Assembly (NCBI RefSeq): GCF_963662255.1
Contig: NC_085046.1
Span: 139,391,762 to 139,455,761, forward strand
Direction of reading: 5' to 3'
Source of the DNA: Cinclus cinclus
Taxonomy: Eukaryota > Chordata > Aves > Passeriformes > Cinclidae
DNA length: 64,000 nt
A model generated the notes under the pieces. The model worked only from the letters and a program-made list of their open reading frames with translations. It was not told the origin of the DNA and did no database searches. The position numbers and the translations under genes were made by a program. Each line of letters begins with the position of its first letter. The stretch's first letter is position 1. This document shows positions 54,001 to 64,000 of this stretch, in pieces.

Positions 54001-57000
54001 AGAACATTAATGTTGTGTGTCTTCCTATCTTACAAAATACAGCTTTGTGAGAAAGCGAAAGTGAACGTGGTGAAGGGGATGTAGTGGGATTCATTTCATC
54101 CTAACCTAATCACCTATAGATGGCATGGCATCCCACCCCAGTCTGCAGTGGCATTGCTGATGAGCTCTCCACTGATGGTCATGAAGGCTGAGACTCCTGG
54201 CACTCATCTGGACTTACTTCTGGGTACCCTCTGAACTTGGGGAAGGTTTTTTCACCTTCATTTTGTCTGCTGGCATTCTCAAAATTTAAATTAGGCGTAG
54301 GTATTTATTTACTTTTCAGCATAGTACCTATATAACTGTGATTTTCACCAAGTTTCTACTGTAGTTGTAGGTATGTTATTCATGTCTTGCTTGTATTGAA
54401 CTTGGTTTTTATTTGCTCATGGTAGTATGTGTTTATGTTTTTAAGTAAAATGTCTCGCTGCTTGTGATTGGAGATTCTCCAGGAAGGCAAAATTGATAGC
54501 AGCTTTCACCTTAAACCAAATTAGGAACATAAGTTTCTAACAAAGTGTTAAAATAAACCAAGGAAGCAAATTTCTTAAAAAAATGGAAGCAAAAAATGGA
54601 ATAAAAAGGAAGTAAAATTCTAACTTCAGATTGAGTGACAAAGATCCTGAATTTATGAAAACACAAGGATCATGTTCAGGCATCAATTTAGAAATGCCAA
54701 GGCATAAGACATCCCATAATTAGAGAGAAAACAGTTACAGGACTGAGCAGAACATTTCTTTAATGCAGCAAATTAAAGTAAGAATTTTAGCTTTGTGAGG
54801 AGTCATTTGTAAATATATGTGTACATCCTCTACCATGTGTTTCCTCCTCCCTTCCTACTGGACCAGCCTATCCCTTCTTCCCATTTCTGCTGTAAGAGCA
54901 ATCAGGCTTTTCCTTTCACTTGCTCTGGCAGCTGCTGTCCCACCCTCCTCCCAGCAGTGAGAGCACACAGTGATTACACACATCTACTGCAAATGATCAT
55001 TTTCCCTTTTGCCTCCCAGCTACAACTTCCCATCATGGTATACCCCTTTTTAAATCTCTTCTTTACTGAGTTTCATCAGCATAAGGCCATTGTTAATACA
55101 TCTGTTTGAAATAAAAAATAATTGCCCTATGTCTGCCACCCTCTCTTCACTACAGAGTCTCACCCGATCCAGGTTCCAGCCATGATTAAGCAGCACACAT
55201 GTGTTTCAAATAAAAGCTATCTTCTCTTCACACACCCCCTTCCTCTCACAGCTGTAGATTTCCCTACTGCATTATCCTCATTTGTAACGTTTCTGCCTTG
55301 TTTGCAGCCATGCTCTCCCATCAGTGTTTTCCCTGTTATTTAGATTTTCTTAGGCATATATTTAGCACCTTCCTTTCAAAGAAGAGGCTCAAAAATTTAT
55401 ACTGCTATCACAGTCTTCATTTTGGACCAGGAAACTCAGGTCTGCAGAGTTGAAGAAATTTGCTGTTTGCTTCAGAATGGGTCCAGAAGGCTTGGGAATG
55501 GCATCTTGGATTCTCTACTGGTGTAAACTAGGGCTGGAAGTTGAGATCTTTGGGCATATGACCTTGTGCTAGATTGCTTTCTCCCCCTTTTACACTTCTT
55601 GGAGACAGGTGTCCTTGGCACCCGTTACTTACCTGTGCTATATGTATAAGATTTATTGTGGGTTATGGAAGCAGTGTGTTTCAGACCTACAGGCACATGC
55701 ATTCATCTGTTATTCAATGTCCAGAGATAGTCTTAAATTTGTGGAAGATCAGGGCATGGGCTCATCCTTGCTCCCATCTGCAGAGCAGATGGCTTGTGCA
55801 TGTCCCTAGTTTAACCCAGAGGAGCTCTGGGTTATTACCCTGGCTGCTCGTGCCTCCAACTGCAATTATTCACACCCAAACTATGTCTCAGTCTATGACA
55901 CAAAAGCTCTCAACACTGAAATACTTTCCCGTTCCTTTGCCTATGCTGCTATGAACATAACCAGAACACGATGGTGCAGGCAGTCCTTACACTTGCTGTA
56001 TTTATATCGTATCCCAAAACTGGTATTGTCAGCCTCAGCTACTTAAAAATTATGAGTTTGTTCTCCAAAGCATTGCCAACACAAAAGAACTAATTAGCAA
56101 GCAGTTGTGCTTGTCTGGCTTCTTGCCTTGAGCCAAGATTTTCAGCTTTCCTCTGTGACTGTAGTATTTAGATATGTAAATAATTTTTTATTCCTTTTGT
56201 ACATGAATGCTGGAATTCCAGTTTAAAGTCCTGTTTTGGGAAGGTGATGTTTTAGGGAAGAATCACACCCTTTGTTGTTGGTCTCACTAAATACTTAGAA
56301 ATGCTGGGAATGTTGCAAAACTTGCCTCCAAAGGAAAATTTGTGTGCATACCAGATAACATTCTACCAAAGGTAAAAGTTTCTGGTCATCTGTGTCACCT
56401 GTTAAATGTCAATACCTAAATAACAGCAAAAACAGTGAAGGAAACCATTCAGAGAATTGTGCAATTTTGTTTCTAAAACATTGTTTTGAATAAATATGTC
56501 TGCGGGATTGACACGTGGTTCATGTCTTAAATAATTTCTCTATTGTGAAATAAATCTATTTAATTTTAGAGCAATTTTCCACAAAAGAAAAAGGACTGTG
56601 GAGAGGACAGTTATCTTGAAGTAGATAACTAGAACCACAGTATCAGAAACAATTTTTCTGACTATATAGTGCTATATTGGTACAAATGCCTGTGGTTTTC
56701 CCGATTTTGCTTTTATTTTATGACCTTTGTGGCTGACAAACTCACTAGAATTGAAATATTTAAATATTAAAGGGTTGAACCTAGAGACAATTCATCTGAT
56801 ATAATAAAAAAAATCTCAGAGCAACGCAGAAAACCAGTCCAAAGAAATTGCAATAATATTTCTCAAAAATATTGTCTTAGCCCATTGCAAAAATGTTTTA
56901 CAATGATGTAGTCATAGAAGAAAACTGAGGAAATGCTTGAATGAAAATATGTCATTTTCTGGTTAAGACTCCAAACCAAAAGGGCACCAAAGGAGTTACA

Positions 57001-60000
57001 TTCAATGTTGAAGGCTGTATGTGTTTTCATAAAGAGCTTCTATATCTATTGAATTTCTGTAAACATGATAGGCCATATTGTGAAAAAATATATAGAGAGA
57101 TGTTGGATACAACATCCCTTACTTGGAGAAGTTTAAACTAGATAATTAGGTCAACTTTCATATAAGGCAGCAATCTCCAGCCTGTGGCATCCTGGCCGTT
57201 TGTTCCTGTGAGGCCATCTTGACATTGCATGTTCACCAAAGGAGTAGAAAAGTCAGAGCAAGGCTGTAGGGAGAGTAAGGTGAGCTGCATCTCAGCCCAG
57301 TCCTCTCCAACCCATTGGACAGAAAGCCTGAGTCAGACCCAGGCAGCTGTGACAATGTCTGGCACCATTAGCACACGTGGAGTGGGGTAGATTGCTGGCC
57401 TGGAGAAACTGGAACAGATGATGTGTTTGTGGCATTGCCCTGTAAAACAGCAGCAATAAACAAAACCCCAAACAAACAAACAAACAAACAAACAAACCTA
57501 ACTTAAACATTCTTCAGCTGGATTTGTCTCCATGGCCTCAGTCAAACTGGATACTGATAAACTGAATTTGTCTGAAGCAACAGACCTTGATTTCTTTACC
57601 TCTCTCATTTCTTCACAGTCTCCTGTTCAATTGACCTAAAGTGCTAAAGGTGTCTCTGAGGGAACATTAAAATGTAAGAGAGACCACACTAAAACCCGAG
57701 ATTTTTATTTTATTGTTCTTACTTCTATTAAAAGTTGTTAGACAAAAGCAAATGATAGGTGATTTCTACACTGAGGAGTTTGCAACAGACAATCCACTTC
57801 TGGATAATTTGTAATTTTCTGAGTGTTGGCCAAGATGGACAATCAATCTTAGGTGTAAAGGAAAAAATAAGGCGAAGTTAATGACTTTTCCCTCTGTTGC
57901 TGTAAAGCAGGGAAAGTTGTAGTCCTCCTGTTCAGCCTTGCTTTCTGCAGATTCTTGTAGTTCTTTGTGGACACAATGAAGTTTAAAGGAAAATGTGGCT
58001 TGAAATGTTAACCTTCCATGTAAAATGTGTATTCCTCTGCATGTGCATTTCCTCAGCTCTGCTTATGAACTCAGTACTCCTGACTGAACTCCTCAGAGCT
58101 CTCTTTATTAACACTGTAGAAAAGAAAATTGTGAGTAGGGCTCATTTGTTGTTCAAAGAATTGTTAAGTGAGTTGCAGATGCAAGGCCAAATACTTCTCT
58201 GACTTGGCCCTCTGCAAGGACAGAAAGTTTCTTGGGATCAGATCAGAAGACAAGAAAGCAAAGCAAGACTTGTAGGAGTTAGAATTTGTCTCCAACCGTC
58301 TTTTATTTTTCACTGCTGGAAGTGGCACATCAGCTGGGATAATACCAGTGTACACTCTGACTTCCAAACCCCGTGGAATTTTCAGGCCTGGTGGTAGAAG
58401 TGCTTTATCTCAAATAACCACTCATAGCACCCCCTTGTTGGTTGTGCAGTAGAGTTGTGAGAAGCCACTATGTGCAAGCAAGCACGTGTGCATCATGGAG
58501 GAGGTGTGCTGCAGGCTCAGCAAGCATTTGGCAGCTGTCAGCCTTAACAGCTTCCTCTTCACAAGTCCAATGAAAGCCTTTTCTTTTGTACTCCCATCAA
58601 AACTGTAAATGTATTAAAGAGCTATCTGTGCCTTCAAGGTGTGAATATTCTCATACTGAGCCCTATATTCCTATCCAGTTAGTCCACATACAGGCAACTG
58701 GTTTCATGGCTGGATTATTCCATACCTCCAGTGAAGCAGAAATATTTTACATATTTTTTCTCACAGTCGTTTATGTGTATCCTACAAAATGTGTGGTCTC
58801 TGTCTGGATCTGCTGATAACTAACAAGGTCTGAAGTGCTGCTGAAGCCTTTCTGCACCTAGAATTACCCTACCAACATGCCTATTTTCTTTGAACTAGTA
58901 TTGATGCCATGTTTTCTTAAAATTGGCCAGTCATTCAAAAATTACCTGTGGGGTCAGACAAACACAGAGTCTGATCAAACAAGACTTGTTCCCCTGGAAG
59001 ACTGGACTAAAATGACATTTCAGTATGCTGCACACTCATCCTTCTTCCTGCATGGGATCAGCTATCCTACATTCTGACGCTGGACCATCCAGGATATGTG
59101 CACACAGCCATTAGCAACACAACCATGTGGAGGGAACGTTTTATGCAATACAACGTGGAATTTCCCTATACTGTTTGGTCTTCTTGCTCTTTGTCTGTGT
59201 AATAGATCCAGTCTGCCAGTTTCAAGTCTCTGTGGTCAAAAGCTAGGTAAATCTCACTCAAGCTTTATACAAGATGTCTCCAGGCCATTTCACACTCTGA
59301 AGATTTAATAAGTCTTGGAAATCACATCACCTTTTTCTAATCAAAGGTAGCTGTTGTTCACTCTATAGTCAGTAAATAAACATTTCCAGGAGAGCCACTC
59401 ATCCTGAGAGAAAGAAGAAGTGCTAAGAGAGGGCAGTGGCATATTTTCAGACCAGTCAGACTCATCCAGTCTCTCCAGTGGCTGGAGGAAGATAGATAGG
59501 CAGATATGTGTTGAGATGAAATCTGAACCCATTGGCTTCACTGGGAATTGCTCACTCTGGAGGTGAAGAGCTGTCCTCAGGTAACATGTTGAACTTGTTG
59601 GTGGCTGTGTAATGCAGATATATGGCCAGTAGGGACCATGTTATGGTCATGAAAAAGTCTGTTCTGTTTGTGAGACAAATGGGGGTTTAAAAGAGGTAGA
59701 AACTGAGTATGTTTTTTCATGTGGTCTAGTAATTTTTCTCCTTGTAGGAAAATTAGGGGGTTTATGGTATTGCCTTGTTGCTGCTTCGTTGCTTCTCTCC
59801 AAACCACCACCAGAGGTAGGTCAATAACATCATCTTAAAAGCAGGAATTAGTGTGTCAAAGCTGATCTTGCCTTAACTCTCCATATGTTGTGATGCACTA
59901 ACAAGTGACAAACTGCAGAGAAAACATGGTGTCCACATTCTCTGAAAAGGACTGCTGAAATATTTGACAAACTTCAGTCAAACCAAGCTGTTTTCTTCAT

Positions 60001-63000
60001 CTTGAAGCCAACCTGCCAAACAATCTTTTGACACTTTATAGTATTTTATGTTGGATTGTATGTGGTATTTATGTTGGATTATGTAAGGAGGTGTTAAAAA
60101 AGGTCAGTGTTAAGTTACACCAGTCCTCTGCTATGTTGGTGTAACAGCAACCCATGCTGAAGTCCTCAGTTTTTCAGCTGCTCATCAGAGCAATTCTCTG
60201 TCATAGCTGTGTAGTGACTTAAAGATATGCCAGATATTAGATATGTTTTATACAAGGCAGCACCAACATAGTGTCTTTTGAATGTATTTACCATGCACAT
60301 TTTAATACCTCAGCTCTGGTCCAATGGTTCATTTGTTCAAAATACTTTCAAACTACTCTAATGATTTAGATTATTTTCTTATTTTTCTGAAGAGCCTATT
60401 TCTTTTTCCTCAAACTTCACCTGGATCTGTTATATACATATTTTGTGATCTCATATCTGTTGTATTCTGAAACACTGTGAGAAATTCCCAAACAGTCCCA
60501 GAAGCACAAACTAAAGATCCCAGCTCCTGTCAGTGGGATGAATTATTACTGTGTTCTGCTTATCAAAATTAGGGTTCATGTCTCTCCCACCTTTTGTTGT
60601 GAAATCAACAAGCTTCCCAAACTTCTGCTAACCCACCCTGTGCTCCCCACACTCTCATTTCCCTTTCCTTCACTATTTACCTTCTTTTGTTCCATGTGGT
60701 ACCCCAGTAGCGCTCTCTGCCACAGCCCCAAAGGTCTCCTGATACCATTTGCCTGCCTCTTCCAAAGGTTGCCATACTTTTCCAGAGGATATAATGAATA
60801 ACATTTTATATGGAACAGCTGTTCCTCAAGAGTAATGCAGCTGTCTATCTAGACAGCTAGAATAAACACAGAATAAAACAATTGTTTAGAATATAAACCA
60901 GTGGTTTGTACCTTTGCAAATCACTTTTCAACCACCCAGGACTAGACAAAAGAGAGCCTGGGTTTTCTATCACATTGCTTCATCACTCCTCTCACAGGAC
61001 ATTTTTACTTTTATCTAGTAATTGCATAAGTGAAAATAAGCATCTTTCACTGCCCACCTCTAAGGTTATAATTTTCTCTCTCACACAATTTTGTTCTTTT
61101 TCTCCAAAATAAGGTGAAAAGAATTGCCAGCAAAGCTGTTGAAGTCTACATTTCTAAAATTACTCAATAGTGCTCCTGCTTCCAAAAAATCCTGTTACTA
61201 TGTTCAATTAGCTTGAATTTTAAAAACTGCAGCTAGTGTGGTCTCAGTTTCATCTCTTGCAAATCAGGCTGCCCTTCTGCAAACCAAAACCAGCAAACTC
61301 CCTAAATCTTGAATGTAGTTGCACAGAAGGTGGCCATGTCACGCTCAGCAGAGTGATGTGAAGGCCTTGCTGTCATTGCAATTTGCCTGTAGCCAGGTGT
61401 TGTCTCTTGCCTTTTATTCAGTCTTACTTTGGGAAGGGTAGTGGTGGTGCTGGTTAGGGATTGTTCTTTTCAGTCCATCTGTACAGCATCTAGCATCACA
61501 GCTGCAACTGAAGGGCAACTCCCTTGTGTGGCTTAACAGAAATTGCATTAGAAAGGAAGAAATCCAAGTCCCTTTGACCTATTTTCTGCATAGTAAGTTC
61601 TCACCAGACAGTTATTTTTTGTTCTTTTTTGGCATGAATTCAGGAGGAGCAGGATGAAGAGATGGGTGATGCTGACACAAACCCTGTAACTGCTTAGCAA
61701 CAGGAAAAAGAAGGACCTTCTTTTTGTGACCCTGTTTGTTACAGCTACTTGTGTCTTCCTAGAACTCAATGGAGATGTCTGGTTTTTAAATAAGAAAAGT
61801 TGTGTTGACTTTCATTGATATCATAGGAAGTGTCCTCCAAAGTGTCCCAAAGATCTCTTTGTTGCAGAAACAGGAACATTGCTTTTGTCCAGCCTTGGTC
61901 CAGCTGCTGCCTCATGGTAAAAACACCTTATCTCTGCTCTGTCAGACTTCCCAACAAATGCAAAGTGAATTTCCACTCCAGGCAGGATTTCCTATTAAGC
62001 TGTTGACAAGATCTGCCCACTGTAATTTCTGGGGGAGCTGAAGGGCTTCTCTGAGCTGTGTGTCTGCATGGCCTGGATGCCAGCTAAACTCAGTACAGCT
62101 TGAGGCTTCACATGGTAATTCTTCATTGCAGCTTCTACTCCTGTGTTGTCTCCTCTTGTGCTCTTGGATTTTTATCACAGATTTTGCTCAAATTCACTCA
62201 GAGCCTGTCTCCTCCTCCTCTACTGAAGAAGATTAACCGGAGGAAAAACTGGACCATGTAGATAAATGTTTATCTCGTGCATGATACAGTAGCCACACTT
62301 CAATGTATTGGATAAATATCCTGTTGGTTCACATAGGAATTAGAGAGATGCTGCAAATACAGAAAATAATCCTGACTCGCATTACCACTAATGTGAGCAC
62401 TTTCTCCATCACCATCCATCACTCGGCTGCTAATTCATAAATGAATGGCCATAACGTTCAGCTATATATATTATTTAAAGGTTACTTGTCCTAAGGGTCT
62501 CTGTTGTGAGGATTGGAGCAAGATCAGTTTTAGGAGATCTTAACTCCAAGAGCTTCAAAGATGATTAAACACATTCTCCTATTTGTATGACTGACTTCTG
62601 TCAGAGTTTCCACAAATATTTGAGAACATACACAGGAGCATCTTGGGTTCAGCCATGACTTCTTCCAATTATGGAATAATCTGAGCTCTGTTCTATCATC
62701 CCTTCAACCCTTTTTGTTATATAGACCACCTCTTGATAGCCCAGAACTCTCCTAAACCCACTACTTCAGTTTTTTTTCATTGAACATTTGAGGAAGGCAT
62801 GTGATCAACTCTCCATGAAAACCATGACTATGTCCATTGAATCAAGTCCCTCACAGCTTCTTCCAAAATTATTCCATGGACAAATTAGTGCACTTATTAT
62901 GCTTCATGACAGAATAAATAGGGTGTGAACAGTGAGATTTTGGAGTAACTTTTATTGACTCTTCTGATACATTTCTGACATTTTGGTCTTCAGTTTTAAA

Positions 63001-63412
63001 AACATGGCCCTGAATTTGCAGTAATGACCATGAGCTTAAAGAAACAGAAATTTTTCATAAGTGTGTGTTTTTAATACCCAAGGAGAAAAGAACACAATAT
63101 GGAATAAAACTATAGTGAATTTACTGCAATAACCCTCCAATTTCCTAGCCAGCTGTGGATTTTTGTATAATCTTTGGGATTTTTCAAGAAACATCTTGCT
63201 TTTTAACAAGTCGTTTGCAAAGAAATACAGTCAGACAATTTTTTCATCTCTCGTCCATTCTACTATTGTGTCAAAGTTTGAGAAATAAGCAGAGGAAGAA
63301 AATAAAGAAGGAAAAACATACCAGTGAGTTATTAATGTCTATTGCATATTGCCAATGAATGGGGAGTATCATAATTTTGTTTTAATTTGATAACCAGCAC
63401 TTTCTTTTTGCA
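54001..63412. other. No gene seen; long desert
   Basis: About 9.4 kb without a supported gene. It holds an AAAC repeat at 57463-57496. The pyrimidine-rich region 54820-55350 has several short frames but no recognisable product. An evenly composed segment at about 62370-62510, with homeodomain-like CTAATTCATAAATGAAT, looks like a candidate conserved noncoding element. Confidence 0.4.
57463..57496. repeat. AAAC microsatellite
   Basis: Six or more consecutive CAAA/AAAC units after a looser A/C stretch. Confidence 0.85.
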
Positions 63413-63413
63413 G

Positions 63414-63577
63414 AAAGAAGAACTGGAAAGGAAACCCCTGTGAACCTTGTCAACATCCTAGGGCTCCTCCAGACTCTGGATGAGGATCTGAAGGGCTCCG
63501 CTGCACTTCTGCCAAGCTACCAAAGTGCAAAGGTCACTCTACTCCCTTGGGACTCATCTGTTTCCATCACATATACA
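63414..63577 (+). CDS. Weak exon candidate, unrecognised
   Basis: A good acceptor (pyrimidine-rich CACTTTCTTTTTGCAG ending at 63413) is followed by a frame reading NLVNILGLLQTLDEDLKGSA and on to SITYTG. At 63577-63583 the sequence AGGCAAG could be a GC-type donor. The frame stays open to 63820, but the later part looks noncoding. I recognise no protein. It may be an exon of a noncoding RNA or chance. Confidence 0.15.
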
Positions 63578-64000
63578 GGCAAGACAGACGAGTCTTTCAG
63601 CCTCAGACAAATGGCAGGAGGACTAAGGAACAAAAATGTCAGAAAAAGAAAAAACTTGAGGCCCTCTTCAGAAATGGTTGCTGTGGTCTGGAGGCACACA
63701 GACAGACAGGCCACATTATCAAAATGCATCTGGCTGCATGGCTGGCAGGGTGCTTATATGAGCCACAAGGCTGGATGTGCAGTCTTAATTGTCTTGGTCT
63801 CTTTCTGCTTTATTCATTGAGGAAACACCTTTTCTCTGGGGCATTCTATCCTTAAATACTCCTGGAAGCCTGTTCTCTCAGTGCCCTGGCCTGTGATTGC
63901 CAGCATGTTTAAACGGAGGTAGGTTTAACCCCAGTCTTGGGCAGTGCAATCTTGCATGGATCAGAAATAGCTTGGCTAGATATTTCCTGAGTGGAAAAGT
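63578..64000. other. No gene supported
   Basis: Two overlapping open frames (to 63820 and 63855) run through here without motifs. Nothing else is recognisable before the window ends. Confidence 0.3.

Noticed and set aside
1..64000. tRNA, rRNA, CRISPR or bacterial operon
   Set aside because: No cloverleaf with A and B boxes, no rRNA core sequence and no evenly spaced direct repeats were seen. Composition and repeats indicate vertebrate nuclear DNA.

Overview
This looks like a single-locus stretch of bird nuclear DNA, most likely from a songbird. It is AT-rich and poor in genes. It carries several CR1 LINE copies on both strands, three LTR-type insertions, and no bacterial, viral-episome or organellar gene organisation. 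The bird call rests on CR1 3' ends with their short terminal repeats (ATTCTATG-type), a CR1-like reverse-transcriptase remnant, and an LTR family I associate with passerines. The passerine attribution is recognition by eye, not a database result.

The main object is an endogenous retrovirus (7427-14148, + strand). It has two nearly identical LTRs of about 706 bp, a 5-bp target-site duplication (GCAAA), a primer-binding site, a gag-protease reading frame, a pol region and a purine-rich tract before the 3' LTR. Pol contains reverse transcriptase with YIDD, RNase H, and an integrase with D-x58-D-x35-E. Pol resembles the ERV-L (class III, spuma-related) lineage. There is no env, no CCHC zinc knuckle in Gag, and no dUTPase. 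Pol is broken by three frame changes and one in-frame stop, so the copy cannot encode a continuous Gag-Pro-Pol as written. Upstream of the first in-frame ATG of gag lies a decayed frame coding for hydrophobic segments. This may be an N-terminal membrane leader and is the most unusual thing in the window.

Layout: 1-2324 quiet; 2325-2504 a possible terminal exon; about 3530-4460 an ancient CR1 copy; 4461-7421 quiet; 7422-14153 the provirus with its duplications; 14154-23020 quiet with low-complexity tracts; 23025-23491 CR1; 26486-27550 a minus-oriented LTR; 28165-28444 CR1; 34140-36145 a CR1 cluster in which one minus-strand copy sits inside a plus-strand copy; 37405-37701 CR1; 38098-39619 a 1.5-kb minus-oriented solo LTR with a matching short duplication; 44435-44626 CR1; then a long desert to 64000 with simple repeats, possible conserved noncoding blocks and one weak exon candidate near 63414.

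No host protein-coding gene, tRNA, rRNA, or CRISPR array could be supported with confidence. The window is best read as intergenic or intronic sequence shaped by successive retroelement insertions.
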